Assembly (NCBI GenBank): GCA_022821965.1
Contig: JAJECN010000019.1
Location: 1-51,468 of the forward strand
Length of the DNA stretch: 51,468 nt
Direction of reading: 5' to 3'
Origin: Candidatus Poribacteria bacterium
Lineage (GTDB): Bacteria > Poribacteria > WGA-4E > WGA-3G
This document shows positions 8,605 through 16,736 of the stretch, piece after piece. The position numbers and the translations under genes were made by a program. Position 1 is the first letter of the stretch, and the number at the start of each line of letters is the position of its first letter. Under the pieces are notes generated by a model. It searched no databases and was not told the DNA's origin. It saw only the letters and a program-made list of their open reading frames with translations.

Positions 8605-9486
8605 TTAATTTTCAAAAAACGCTTGAATCTTTTCAGCGACTTGCCTGAGTGCCTTACTTGCAGGTGCATCAGAATATTCGTCAATATAAGGGGTTCCGGT
8701 GTCACTACAACGTGCCAGTCTTGGATCAAAAGGGATACTACCGAGGATGACCTGTTGGAACGCCTCGTCCAGTGTCTCGTCAGCGGAAAAGAGGGGACCC
8801 TCTTCGCCACAGTGTTGACAGACATAGAAAGCCATATTCTCGACAACACCGATGATTGGGACCTTGAGAACATCTCTCGCCAAGGTTACCGATTTTTTGA
8901 CGACCAGCTGCGATACCTCAGACGGAATTGTCACGACGACAACACCACCGAGGTTCGGGATGAGTTCCGCTACATTTGGAAGTCGATCACTTCCGGGTGG
9001 CAGATCAAGTAGGAGGTAATCCAACTCGCCCCACTCGGTGTCAGCGATAAACTCTCGGAGCGCGCCGACCTCCATTGTGCTACGCCATGTGAACGCGTCC
9101 TTCTGGGTATAGGCGTTCCAGAGCACCGGTGCATCGTCTTCTGCCAAGAGTAAGTCCATAGAGATAAGCTTGGTACCGAGGACTGAGACCGCAGGCTTAA
9201 CACCAACAGATGTATATTCCAGTGTCGCGTTTCGGACACCCATCATCTTGGCAAGGGTTGGTCCGTTGATGTCAGCATCCACGACCCCAACAGTGTTGCC
9301 TCTCAGCGTGAGCGCGGTAGCGAGATTAGCGGTAAGGGCACTCTTGCCGACCCCACCTTTCCCACTCATAACGGCGACAGTATGTTTGACGGAAGCAAGC
9401 CGTTTCTGAAGCCGATCCGCCTGCGCTGTGACTTGCCCGATAATGTTGGAGCCAGCATCGTTCGGCAGTTCTTTGTACGTTTTCAT
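8605..9486 (-). CDS. mrp: Mrp/NBP35-type iron-sulfur cluster carrier ATPase
   Basis: A 293-residue deviant Walker A ATPase: VMSGKGGVGKSALTAN at about 39-54, LLLDLPPG as the Walker B region, and a CxxC (CQHC) near residue 225 that would bridge an Fe-S cluster between two monomers. It lacks the N-terminal DUF59/MIP18 domain of long Mrp proteins, so it is the short form. It is expected to act in the cytoplasm, delivering Fe-S clusters to apo-proteins. Its ATG overlaps the stop of the upstream PQQ gene in an ATGA arrangement (9483-9486), so the two are translationally coupled. A PCP_red protein gene follows ten bases downstream. Confidence 0.9.
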   Translation of the reverse strand: MKTYKELPNDAGSNIIGQVTAQADRLQKRLASVKHTVAVMSGKGGVGKSALTANLATALTLRGNTVGVVDADINGPTLAKMMGVRNATLEYTSVGVKPAVSVLGTKLISMDLLLAEDDAPVLWNAYTQKDAFTWRSTMEVGALREFIADTEWGELDYLLLDLPPGSDRLPNVAELIPNLGGVVVVTIPSEVSQLVVKKSVTLARDVLKVPIIGVVENMAFYVCQHCGEEGPLFSADETLDEAFQQVILGSIPFDPRLARCSDTGTPYIDEYSDAPASKALRQVAEKIQAFFEN

Positions 9487-10751
9487 TTTTTGCCGATGGC
9501 ATAGAGTGCCTGATAGCTCCGCAGATAAAGCACCCCGTTTGAGACAACAGGAGATGCAGCGACGGCTTCCTCTATCGAATTTCTGGCGACAATTTCAAAT
9601 TTACGTCCCGCCTTCACGACATTGACAATCCCGTCACGAGATGTTAGATAGATGTGTCCATCCGCATAGACAGGCGAGGCGCGATGACGGTGTCGATGCG
9701 TCCGCTCGCGATAGAGTTGTTTCCCGGTTGCAGCATCAAGGCATGTCAGGTTGCCCCTTTCTCCACAAAGATAGATTAAACCCTCGTGGATAAGAGGGGA
9801 GGGAACATCCGGTGTTCCTTGTCGAAGTTTCCAAAGTTGCCATTTGCTATCAGTTATATCACCTTTTGCAGCTGGATCAATGCCCAAAACGGGTCCGTTT
9901 TTCGCCGACGGAACAACGATGAGCCCCTCTGTCGCAACGGGAGAAGCAACGAACCGGAGCGACGGATTATAACCCATCACCGGATTCAAGCCACCACATC
10001 GCCAGATTTCGCTGCCATCTTCGAGACTGTGGGCTGTGACATAATCCGCACCGTGGACAACAAGGTATTCACGTTCCGCATCGCGATAGAGAATCGGAGA
10101 GGTATACGCTTGTTCACATTCATCGGTCGCGTCACTCTTGCGCTTATGTTTCCAAATCTCTTTGCCCGTCATTTTGTCGAGTGCCAGCACGACCCATGCA
10201 TTGCTGTGGATGAGGTGGATGTAAAGTCGGTCCTTGTCAACCAGCGGTGTTGTTGACATAACGAAGTAGAGGTTGAAACTACCGTAACGCTCAGCAAGAT
10301 TGGTATGCCAAACCTGATTTCCATCGAAATCATAGCAGGCGAGGTCTCCAGTTCCGAGAAACGCCCAGACATGTTCGCCGTCAGTTACAGGCGACGGAGC
10401 GGCAGAATTGCCTTCGCCCCCGCGGACGCTTCGGTTGCCACGCCCTACAGTCTGTTTCCAAAGTTCTTCACCTTCAGTGCTAATGCACATCAGAACGAGA
10501 GCATTCCCCTCAGCTGAAGTGAGGAAAATCTTGTCTTCCCAAACGACAGGCGTAGAGGCAGCCTCACCAGGGAGTGGTAAACGCCATTTAATATTTTCAG
10601 TTTGACTCCACTGGATAGGTACATCGGTCTCGTGGCTGATGCCGTCATTGTTTGGTCCGCGCCATTGGTGCCAGTTTTCAGCATATAAAACGCCTACAAG
10701 GATAAAAACGCCAAGTAGAAGCGTTAGCGTATTTCTTAGTATATGTTTCAT
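9483..10751 (-). CDS. PQQ-like beta-propeller repeat protein, exported
   Basis: A 422-residue predicted periplasmic beta-propeller. It has a signal peptide (ILRNTLTLLLGVFILVGVLY) followed by the WHQWRGPNNDG opening typical of planctomycete and poribacterial PQQ-like proteins, then blades with G-x-x-x-W and ALD-x-x-TGK repeats (ALDKMTGKEIWKHK, CLDAATGKQLY). A propeller of this kind may be structural (BamB-like) or enzymatic; no cofactor ligands can be assigned. ATG 10751 was chosen over an upstream start because GGAGG lies just before it and the signal peptide begins there. It heads the PQQ-Mrp-PCP_red operon. Confidence 0.85.
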   Translation of the reverse strand: MKHILRNTLTLLLGVFILVGVLYAENWHQWRGPNNDGISHETDVPIQWSQTENIKWRLPLPGEAASTPVVWEDKIFLTSAEGNALVLMCISTEGEELWKQTVGRGNRSVRGGEGNSAAPSPVTDGEHVWAFLGTGDLACYDFDGNQVWHTNLAERYGSFNLYFVMSTTPLVDKDRLYIHLIHSNAWVVLALDKMTGKEIWKHKRKSDATDECEQAYTSPILYRDAEREYLVVHGADYVTAHSLEDGSEIWRCGGLNPVMGYNPSLRFVASPVATEGLIVVPSAKNGPVLGIDPAAKGDITDSKWQLWKLRQGTPDVPSPLIHEGLIYLCGERGNLTCLDAATGKQLYRERTHRHRHRASPVYADGHIYLTSRDGIVNVVKAGRKFEIVARNSIEEAVAASPVVSNGVLYLRSYQALYAIGKK

Positions 10752-10805
10752 GGTGACCCCTCCTCGATGAAACCTGTTCAAATAGGAAATCGCAATCAGC
10801 AACGA

Positions 10806-10875
10806 GTTGTCAGCGGTCAGTTAAAGAAAACTGTAGGATTTCAAAAATCTTCTGTGACTGATAACTGATAACTGA
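10806..10875. repeat. GATAAC-type hairpin element
   Basis: The left end GTTGTCAGCGGTCAGTTAA and right end ACTGATAACTGATAACTGA are inverted versions of each other around a short middle. It is a member of the family also seen at 16338-16410, 16641-16735 and 44805-44930. Confidence 0.6.
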
Positions 10876-10877
10876 AA

Positions 10878-10898
10878 GGAAAACCCGAAGGGTTTTCC
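10878..10898. terminator. Perfect hairpin downstream of the 10916-11344 gene
   Basis: GGAAAACCC and its complement form a 9 bp stem around a GAA loop, next to a GATAAC-type repeat. It lies just after the stop of the minus-strand gene at 10916. It lacks a strong T run, so it may act as a mild terminator or 3'-end stabiliser. Confidence 0.45.
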
Positions 10899-10915
10899 GT
10901 ACTGATGACTGTTTT

Positions 10916-11344
10916 TCAACGATTCTCGTCTGTCCATAAACCTCGATCGTGCCCATTCCATTGGTAAGGGACTATCTTTGACAAGGCACCTAATCTATAC
11001 TCCAGAAACTCATGTTCCGCCTCTATAACATATCCTTCATTTGTGAAAATAGGGAACTCCAGTTCGGCAAGAGAATCAAAAGGTTCAATTTCCAGCCATA
11101 CATCAAGCTTACCTTCCACCGTCTTATAAAACAAATCTGCGGAATGGCTTTCATGCTTCAGAATCATGAGAGTGCCGGACTGCTGAACCTCTCCATTAGA
11201 TGAACGCACCTTCACACCGACGACAAGATTACGCGTCGGGGGCGGATCTGACTGTACCTTAAACCATAAACCTTGATGTGAGCCTTCTGCAACGCCCTCA
11301 TTTGGACCGAGGATTTGGAATGTGACGGCTGGAATATCGGACAT
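10916..11344 (-). CDS. Hypothetical protein, probable beta-sandwich
   Basis: A 142-residue protein I do not recognise. It has alternating hydrophobic strands and a segment like Calx-beta or Ig modules (LVVGVKVRSSNG, GTLMILKHESHSADLFY), with no signal peptide, membrane span or cysteine pattern. It is taken as real because GGGAGA lies nine bases before its ATG. It sits between the stress-protein fusion gene and the PQQ operon on the same strand, so it may be read with either. Confidence 0.55.
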   Translation of the reverse strand: MSDIPAVTFQILGPNEGVAEGSHQGLWFKVQSDPPPTRNLVVGVKVRSSNGEVQQSGTLMILKHESHSADLFYKTVEGKLDVWLEIEPFDSLAELEFPIFTNEGYVIEAEHEFLEYRLGALSKIVPYQWNGHDRGLWTDENR

Positions 11345-11444
11345 AATTTGTCTCCCTGTTCTGGCAATTTTTCAATAACCACCGATACATATAAACAGTT
11401 GGGAATCGGAATTCCCTCCTACAGAGACCCTACTCCTGGTTCGG

Positions 11445-13334
11445 CTATTGATAATACTCCCCAAGCACCTCATTGGCGAGACTTCTGCCATCCTCAATGA
11501 CCCGTGCGGCGAAATCGAGTGTAACTTGCGTAACGTTGTTCTCCTGTGCCCGCTGTTCAATCCGGGTTTGCGTGATATTCCGCATAAACCCAGCGGGAAC
11601 TAAATTCAAACGTTCGATTGCCTCTTTCGTCCATTCCACCGGACTTTCAAAATTCTGAATGACTTCAGCGGTTTGGGAACCCGTTTGTGCTTGTACTTCC
11701 CTGAGTTCCGGAGCATCTTCACGAACTGCAGCCGCTTCCCCCATGCTGTCGTTGATAATCTCTGTTGCAAAGGCATTCGTGATAGTGCTAATCTTTTGGG
11801 AGCGTGCGGACTTCTCAATTCGTGCCTTGACGTTCCGACGCATATAGCCGCGCGGAACACGCCGCAGTGCCTTTTTGGATTCTTCTGACCACTGGAGTCG
11901 CACACCGTCGAATGTCTCTTCCTCTTCAGCACCCCCTTCGTCTACAGCGATGTGTTCCAACGAATTTTTATCCACCATCTGAAAACGTTCCGGTTCCGAA
12001 CTACAGACGGGACACTTGATAGGCTGCTGATTGTGTGCGGCATAGCCACACTCACCGCAGATGTAGGTCTTCACGGCATCAGATTCCAGCACCTTCTGCT
12101 CCGCGATTTCTTTTGCAACGCGCGTCAGCTTTTCAGAAGCACGTTGTGGCATAATCGCTTCCATCGCCATGTCAATGACGCTCTCAGTAATGACGGAATG
12201 ACCGCGCTCTATCGCAAATCGATGAACGGCTGTCTTGGCGATACCGCGCACGAGAGGCGGGGCTTTCTCCATCCTATCCAATGCTTCCTGGGTCCAGACA
12301 AGCGTCTCTTCCGCCTTTACATCAATCTGTGGGAAGTAACGCTGACTTGATAAGAGAACATTGCAGGGTGCGAGACGTAGCAGGTTCTCGGCAGTGCTGC
12401 CGATGTCCACATCCTGTTCACTGTGAACGCCAATTCTGCCTAAAACGAGGAGCCACGGATCTGTTTTGCGGGTGTATTGTAGAATCTTTTCGTAGCCTTT
12501 TCCATCGAGCAGTGTAATTTTTAGTGCGTAGTCGTGTTCCTCTTTGGCAATGGAGCGTGCAACCTCCAAGTGTGATTGATAAATTTTCGCCAATCCTGTA
12601 TCAATGACTTCTTCGTGGAGTTGTTCCTGCTCTTTAAATCTGAAGGTCCTCGCGGCGCGTTCTGTGAGCACATTCACAACGGAATTGAAAACGATATAGT
12701 GGAGATACGGATCGTAGACACCAACGGCTTCGACCTGTTTGTTGAACTTATGTCCGAGTTGTATCGCCGTTTTCAAACCTGAAAAAGATTCAGGACTTCC
12801 ATCAATTCCGACAAGGATATTTCCATCATGTTCTTCAATCGGATCGAGGTCTCGGACGACAAGGGTATCCGTATGGATACGGCGGACGACGCGTTCACAG
12901 ACACCACCGATGAGGCTATCCTTGACAGCACCCATGCCGAGTGCACCCATAATCACCAGATCGTAGTCGCTTTTCTCAATGTCCTCAACGAGTTTTATGT
13001 AGTGCTTGCCCTCCGGCATTTTCGCTTCAAACGGGATGTTAAACTCGGTACACTTCTCCTTCATAACCTCCAGATAGGAATCGGAGATCAGTTGCAGACC
13101 CATCGTAATGAGGGTATCGTGAATACGGCGTTGTTTTTCAAGCTCGACCTCGTCCTGATACTCCTCTGGTAGGGTGTACTCCATCTGTTTAAAGCGGACA
13201 TCGTGCATTTTCGCGGCATAAACGTGCGAACCGACCAATTGAGAACCGAACTTCCTCGCGAACGCGACTGCCAAAGCAATACTCGCATCCGAGTAGTCCG
13301 AATTGTCAACGGGGACATAGATTTTTTTCATCAT
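11445..13334 (-). CDS. UspA-UspA-PCP_red-rubredoxin-PCP_red-PCP_red fusion protein
   Basis: A 629-residue multi-domain protein (numbering from ATG 13334). Residues about 1-165 and 170-330 are two universal-stress-protein folds (KKIYVPVDNSDYSDAS; ILVGIDGSPESFSG) with a glycine-rich nucleotide loop (MGALGMGAVKDSLIGGV). Three PCP_red-like helical domains follow at about 347-395, 481-530 and 567-615, each beginning W-[TS]-x-E and ending in a short amphipathic helix. A rubredoxin-like knuckle (YICGECGY...CPVC) lies at about 424-446 between the first and second. This combination suggests a redox- or metal-sensing stress protein, but no function is established. The start TAGGAAC...ATGATG lies 13 bases after the lipoprotein stop, so coupling is likely. 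Confidence 0.8.
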   Translation of the reverse strand: MMKKIYVPVDNSDYSDASIALAVAFARKFGSQLVGSHVYAAKMHDVRFKQMEYTLPEEYQDEVELEKQRRIHDTLITMGLQLISDSYLEVMKEKCTEFNIPFEAKMPEGKHYIKLVEDIEKSDYDLVIMGALGMGAVKDSLIGGVCERVVRRIHTDTLVVRDLDPIEEHDGNILVGIDGSPESFSGLKTAIQLGHKFNKQVEAVGVYDPYLHYIVFNSVVNVLTERAARTFRFKEQEQLHEEVIDTGLAKIYQSHLEVARSIAKEEHDYALKITLLDGKGYEKILQYTRKTDPWLLVLGRIGVHSEQDVDIGSTAENLLRLAPCNVLLSSQRYFPQIDVKAEETLVWTQEALDRMEKAPPLVRGIAKTAVHRFAIERGHSVITESVIDMAMEAIMPQRASEKLTRVAKEIAEQKVLESDAVKTYICGECGYAAHNQQPIKCPVCSSEPERFQMVDKNSLEHIAVDEGGAEEEETFDGVRLQWSEESKKALRRVPRGYMRRNVKARIEKSARSQKISTITNAFATEIINDSMGEAAAVREDAPELREVQAQTGSQTAEVIQNFESPVEWTKEAIERLNLVPAGFMRNITQTRIEQRAQENNVTQVTLDFAARVIEDGRSLANEVLGEYYQ

Positions 13335-13347
13335 TTTTTTAATGTTC

Positions 13348-14007
13348 CTATTTTTTTCTATAGACTTCCTGATCTTCATCCGTCAGAGTGAGGAGATCGT
13401 TTTCCAAATGCCATGTGTAGGTTGTAAGATCTAATCCAAATTCTTCTCTGAATTCCTGTTCCAACGCTCGTTCAACCTCTTTGAATTCTTCCTGGAATTC
13501 CTTTTCAAGTTCCCGTGCTTTTTCGTTCAATTCCAGTTCTAATTCCTCAAGTTCCGGAATACCAGCAGTGTCAACATCGTAAGAAAAAGAAAAAGAAACA
13601 TCAGCGTTGACCCGATCGCCGGAGATGATTTCAAGCGTCGATCCTGAAGCAACATAACTTCCGTTGACTGTAATTTTCATTTTAAGCCCAATTGTATACT
13701 CAACCTTAAGACCCCGTACTTCTATGTCGATGGACTCCGTTTCCGAGAATGAGATCAACGCCTCTCTATACAACAAACCGTCGGAGGCAAACACAAGTTT
13801 CATTGATGCCTCGGACACTTCCCCATCATTCCCATCACCTTGGAAATACACTTGTGGGGTTTTACCACCTATCTTTATGAGTTCCCATGTCCCAACTAAA
13901 TCCTCCAACGGATCCTTTTCTGCCTCTATCTCGTCCCCACCACAACTCAATAAGCCAACTGAAACTACCGAACAGAGTAGCAAACAAGTATAGACAAACT
14001 TTACCAT
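13348..14007 (-). CDS. Lipoprotein with lipocalin-like domain and charged coiled coil
   Basis: A 219-residue predicted lipoprotein. The signal peptide VKFVYTCLLLCSVVSVGLL ends in the lipobox LSCG, so Cys becomes the lipidated N-terminus. A small lipocalin-like fold follows (LVGTWELIKIGG...), interrupted near residues 145-190 by a very acidic helix (repeating E, L and K), and closed by TYTWHLENDLLTLTD. The start was set at ATG 14007 with GGAG eight bases before it. The gene ends 13 bases before the stress-protein fusion gene and probably forms an operon with it. Its role is unknown. Confidence 0.75.
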   Translation of the reverse strand: MVKFVYTCLLLCSVVSVGLLSCGGDEIEAEKDPLEDLVGTWELIKIGGKTPQVYFQGDGNDGEVSEASMKLVFASDGLLYREALISFSETESIDIEVRGLKVEYTIGLKMKITVNGSYVASGSTLEIISGDRVNADVSFSFSYDVDTAGIPELEELELELNEKARELEKEFQEEFKEVERALEQEFREEFGLDLTTYTWHLENDLLTLTDEDQEVYRKK

Positions 14008-14068
14008 TATTCTCCTTTGAAAAATCTTTAAATCCAAACCACATCAGGATAGGTAAGTACAAAACAAA

Positions 14069-14347
14069 TCAATCTCCAAGACCATCTTTTCGCTTTCGAT
14101 AGTGAGTCCCCCAAAAGCCGCCAAGTATATGCGCAATCAGGGTCGCTGGCCATAAGTAAACCATCGCCGTTTGCCAGCCCCAGTCGAGGACAAAACGCCG
14201 CACAACGATGTTAATCACGATCGGAATGTAGAGGCACCTACTCCACGGACGACTGAATCTCTTAAACCGCCCACGAAAAAACCCGAATGTGAAGTGAATC
14301 ACAAAAGCCGCCACTGAAATCAACAGGTTTGGCACACTGTTTATCAT
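14069..14347 (-). CDS. Small hypothetical membrane protein
   Basis: 92 residues with three likely hydrophobic segments (LLISVAAFVIHFTFGFF, CLYIPIVINIVV, AMVYLWPATLIAHILGGF) and a basic C-terminus. The family is not recognised. It lies downstream of SCO on the same strand. The ribosome-binding site is weak, so existence is moderately supported. Confidence 0.45.
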   Translation of the reverse strand: MINSVPNLLISVAAFVIHFTFGFFRGRFKRFSRPWSRCLYIPIVINIVVRRFVLDWGWQTAMVYLWPATLIAHILGGFWGTHYRKRKDGLGD

Positions 14348-14468
14348 TTATCTCTAAACAAACCGATTTGACTAAAGCGTGTAGTCCGATCTGTAAAAGC
14401 AGACGGAGTTACGCAGAAGAAATCAGTTCAAATTTAAACCTAACCGAACGCATGGCGAATAGATAAAA

Positions 14469-15107
14469 TCATTTTTTCAGAAGCGCGTTAACGTCCCGCC
14501 GTAGACGCAGCAGCGCAGGTTTACTCCGACTATCGTAGTGGCCATAGATGTTTCCATCCGGTGCGACGAGAACAAACCGTGTGCTATGAAGTATTTCGGT
14601 ACCTTTGTGCCCCGCAGCTAAACTGAACCCCTCTTCAGCCAACTGATAGATACGTCCCTTGTCCCCAGTAAGAAAGTGCCAACGTCTTTCGTCAGCACCA
14701 TAAGCCTTCGCATAGCGTGAAAGGACAGCCGCTGTATCCCGTTCCGGATCCACAGAAAAGGAAACGAAGTAGACCGGATCCGCGACAAATTCGGATTGAA
14801 GACGTGCCATCTCCTGTGTCATCGCCGGACAAATCGTTGGGCAGTTGGTAAAGATAAAGTCCGCCACCCAGATTTTGCCCTTCATATCGGACAAGGCTAA
14901 CCGCTTTCCTCGTTGGTCGGTTAGACTGAAGTCCGGTACGGGGACAGTTTCACTTTTAGAAACTGGCACCTCCGATTTGGTGTCAAATACCGACCATAAA
15001 TTGATACCCGCGATGCCAACAATGATAACACCCAGCACCACCCAAACCAGAGTGCTTTTGTCAAGTCGCCGTTCAGCTTTGTTAGAACTGTCGTTCTGTG
15101 CTTCCAT
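14469..15107 (-). CDS. SCO1/SenC family copper chaperone for cytochrome oxidase
   Basis: A 212-residue membrane-anchored thioredoxin-fold protein. One N-terminal helix (TLVWVVLGVIIVGIAGINLW) is followed by the periplasmic domain. Copper ligands are visible: CPTIC in FTNCPTICPAM (the CxxxC pair) and a later His in LHSTRF. The family inserts copper into the CuA site of cytochrome oxidase subunit II or reduces its cysteines. It closes the oxidase gene block; a 68-base palindrome separates it from the subunit IV gene. Confidence 0.92.
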   Translation of the reverse strand: MEAQNDSSNKAERRLDKSTLVWVVLGVIIVGIAGINLWSVFDTKSEVPVSKSETVPVPDFSLTDQRGKRLALSDMKGKIWVADFIFTNCPTICPAMTQEMARLQSEFVADPVYFVSFSVDPERDTAAVLSRYAKAYGADERRWHFLTGDKGRIYQLAEEGFSLAAGHKGTEILHSTRFVLVAPDGNIYGHYDSRSKPALLRLRRDVNALLKK

Positions 15108-15139
15108 TTTTTACTTTACCTTGCGGTCAATCACGCACG

Positions 15140-15207
15140 TTTTGCCAAAAACAATCCATACGAGAATTCAGTCTCACCGATGGTGAGACTTAGAATCCTT
15201 GGCAAAA
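15140..15207. repeat. 68-base interrupted palindrome between coxIV and SCO
   Basis: Outer arms TTTTGCCAA (15140-15148) and TTGGCAAAA (15199-15207) are perfect complements. An inner 8 bp stem GTCTCACC / GGTGAGAC around GAT lies at 15171-15189. As RNA it would form one long hairpin in the operon spacer, without a T run. It could set relative expression of SCO. Confidence 0.6.
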
Positions 15208-15262
15208 TTTAATACCGAGCAGAATATTAAAAGCAAACCAATAGGCAACTTGGACAGGGCAG

Positions 15263-15598
15263 TTAGTGAGCGGACGTATCAACAACTTCTGCCGGCTTCT
15301 CTATCCCTTCGTGCCGCGAATCCGACGTAAGGTCAGGCATTAGCGCAAATACGAGAAAAACACAGATAATAAAAGGCGTTAGCACGATAATCGCCAGCGT
15401 TTTCCTTTCAAACTTTAGATGCATGAAATAGATAGCAACTAAAGCAGCTTTAGCACACGCCAACCCGATAAGCAGGATGGCTTTCACCACAATCGAGTAT
15501 TCCGGTATCGCCACCCCGATCTCAATAGCCGTGAGTGCAGCCAGCCAATAAAAGATATTCATGTATTTCGGATGATCTTTGTGTCCGTTTTCTGCCAT
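15263..15598 (-). CDS. Cytochrome c oxidase subunit IV (prokaryotic)
   Basis: A 111-residue protein with three transmembrane helices (FYWLAALTAIEIGVAI, AILLIGLACAKAALVAIYFMHLKF, IIVLTPFIICVFLVFALMP), matching the CtaF/COX4_pro family that stabilises caa3-type oxidases. The FMHLKFE segment is characteristic. ATG 15598 is preferred to the ATG two codons earlier because AGGAG is then eight bases ahead; for the earlier ATG the gap is too small. The stop of the preceding subunit III gene (TAG) forms part of that AGGAG, so translation is coupled. Confidence 0.85.
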   Translation of the reverse strand: MAENGHKDHPKYMNIFYWLAALTAIEIGVAIPEYSIVVKAILLIGLACAKAALVAIYFMHLKFERKTLAIIVLTPFIICVFLVFALMPDLTSDSRHEGIEKPAEVVDTSAH

Positions 15599-15609
15599 TT
15601 TCATTTCTC

Positions 15610-16260
15610 CTACAGTAGATAGATGAAGGTGAATACCATAATCCAGATAAGGTCAACGAAGTGCCAATAGAGTCCAACGATCTCTACCTCATGGTTAAAC
15701 TCAGCCGTATACCTGCCACGCAAGCCGTGTATCAAGATAACGATCAGATAAATGACACCACCGGTCACGTGCATCCCGTGGAAACCTGTGATGGCATAGA
15801 ACATGGGACCAAAAAGCGTTGAACCGCTAATCGCTGCACCTGACAATCCATGATCGGGAATACCAGTAAGCGTCAACCCGTGGGTAATCAGATGATACCA
15901 TTCATAAGCCTGCAACCCAAGGAAAATGACTCCCCCAGCAATTGTCAACCCTAAAAACGTGCACATGCGTGAAACATTGCCGTTTTGAATAGCTTCAAGT
16001 GCCTTCACCATCGTGACGCTACTGCATATCAACAGGAACGTCATTGCTGCTGTTAGGTTAATACCCAGAATCTCGTCTGGCGGCACCCAACCGATTACAC
16101 CTGCACCTGCCCGGACAGCAGCATAAGCCGCCAACAACGCGCCAAACGACATGGTGTCCCCGACGAGGAAAATCCACATCCCCAGCTTGCCGAGGCTGTC
16201 CGGCGTAAGCGAAGGTTCATATACATCTTCAATATGATCCGAAGTGGTAGCGTGTTCCAC
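15610..16260 (-). CDS. ctaE: Cytochrome c oxidase subunit III
   Basis: A 216-residue, five-helix subunit III of the short, bacterial caa3 type. Family features include LGMWIFLVGDTMSFGALLAAY near the N-terminus, the YEWYHL segment, GFHGMHVTGGVIYL and a final YWHFVDLIWIMVF. The start is GTG 16260 with GGAG nine bases ahead. An upstream in-frame TTG at 16302 would only add residues encoded by a palindromic repeat. Downstream is subunit IV with overlapping signals. The oxidase cluster holds a second subunit III-like gene at 16737-17333. Confidence 0.92.
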   Translation of the reverse strand: MEHATTSDHIEDVYEPSLTPDSLGKLGMWIFLVGDTMSFGALLAAYAAVRAGAGVIGWVPPDEILGINLTAAMTFLLICSSVTMVKALEAIQNGNVSRMCTFLGLTIAGGVIFLGLQAYEWYHLITHGLTLTGIPDHGLSGAAISGSTLFGPMFYAITGFHGMHVTGGVIYLIVILIHGLRGRYTAEFNHEVEIVGLYWHFVDLIWIMVFTFIYLL

Positions 16261-16286
16261 TATATTTAACTCCTTTCCGTCTGCGA

Positions 16287-16313
16287 GTAGGTGCGGTTTC
16301 AAACCGCATCTAC
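16287..16313. repeat. Palindrome upstream of ctaE
   Basis: GTAGGTGCGGTTT and AAACCGCATCTAC flank a single C, pairing at 12 of 13 positions. It lies in the ctaE leader. A half-relative occurs at 4069-4083. Confidence 0.5.
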
Positions 16314-16337
16314 CGATGAAATGCGCAAGTCCTATTA

Positions 16338-16410
16338 GTTATCAGTTAAGAATTTCTGACGCGTAGAAGACGTTTCTTTAACCGACTACCGATAACCGAT
16401 AACCGATAAC
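16338..16410. repeat. GATAAC-type hairpin element overlapping a coding 3' end
   Basis: The left end GTTATCAGTTAAG and the right end of three tandem CCGATAA heptamers are inverted relatives. The element contains the stop codon and the last 20 or so codons of the small gene 16346-16621. Confidence 0.65.
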
Positions 16411-16621
16411 CATTCCATTGTAAGAAAATCGTGCCTCCGATGATACCGAAAACAGTAAAGGGCATCGCTATCATAAAAAGGATACTCCAATTAAAACCTT
16501 TACCGATAGGGTCATCAAGCGTTTTACAAGCGGGGCATGCGTCAACGGACATCGGGACGCTGAACATGGCGAGTATTAAGACGGATGCCCATATAGCGTT
16601 TGTATAAAACGATTTGTTCAT
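16346..16621 (-). CDS. Small membrane protein with CPAC motif in the oxidase cluster
   Basis: A 91-residue protein: signal peptide (NAIWASVLILAMFSVPMSVDA), then CPAC just after the predicted cleavage site, then one membrane helix (FNWSILFMIAMPFTVFGIIGGTIFL). The CxxC after the signal peptide suggests periplasmic thiol or copper chemistry linked to oxidase assembly, but the family is not recognised. AGGA precedes ATG 16621. The last 20 or so residues, starting about YRLSVIG, are encoded by a GATAAC-type repeat, so the natural C-terminus has been replaced or extended by an inserted repeat. Confidence 0.65.
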   Translation of the reverse strand: MNKSFYTNAIWASVLILAMFSVPMSVDACPACKTLDDPIGKGFNWSILFMIAMPFTVFGIIGGTIFLQWNGYRLSVIGSRLKKRLLRVRNS

Positions 16622-16640
16622 TTAACACTTCCTTTTTATA

Positions 16641-16735
16641 ATTATCAGTTGCCAGATTTTAGGTTCAGTTAAAGAGGGCTATGGCTTAATAGATCCACCT
16701 CTTAACCGACAGCTGATAACCGATAACTGATAACC
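16641..16735. repeat. GATAAC-type hairpin element
   Basis: The left end ATTATCAGTTGCCAG and the right end with three GATAAC words (AGCTGATAACCGATAACTG) frame a middle with a TTAAAGAGG / CCTCTTAA pair. It ends two bases before the stop codon of the subunit III-like gene at 16737. Confidence 0.65.
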
Positions 16736-16736
16736 A

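Noticed and set aside
8467-9012. A 181-codon plus-strand open frame across the PCP_red and Mrp genes
   Set aside because: Antisense to two coupled genes with clear motifs; no ribosome-binding site and no recognisable domain.
8064-13334. Evidence of chlorophyll or bacteriochlorophyll synthesis from PCP_red domains
   Set aside because: Only the small C-terminal domain is present; no BchB/BchN/BchL catalytic parts are encoded.
16380-16412. Tandem CCGATAA units that might suggest a CRISPR array or origin iterons
   Set aside because: Only three 7-base units, no spacers, and similar units form the ends of dispersed hairpin elements at many gene borders.
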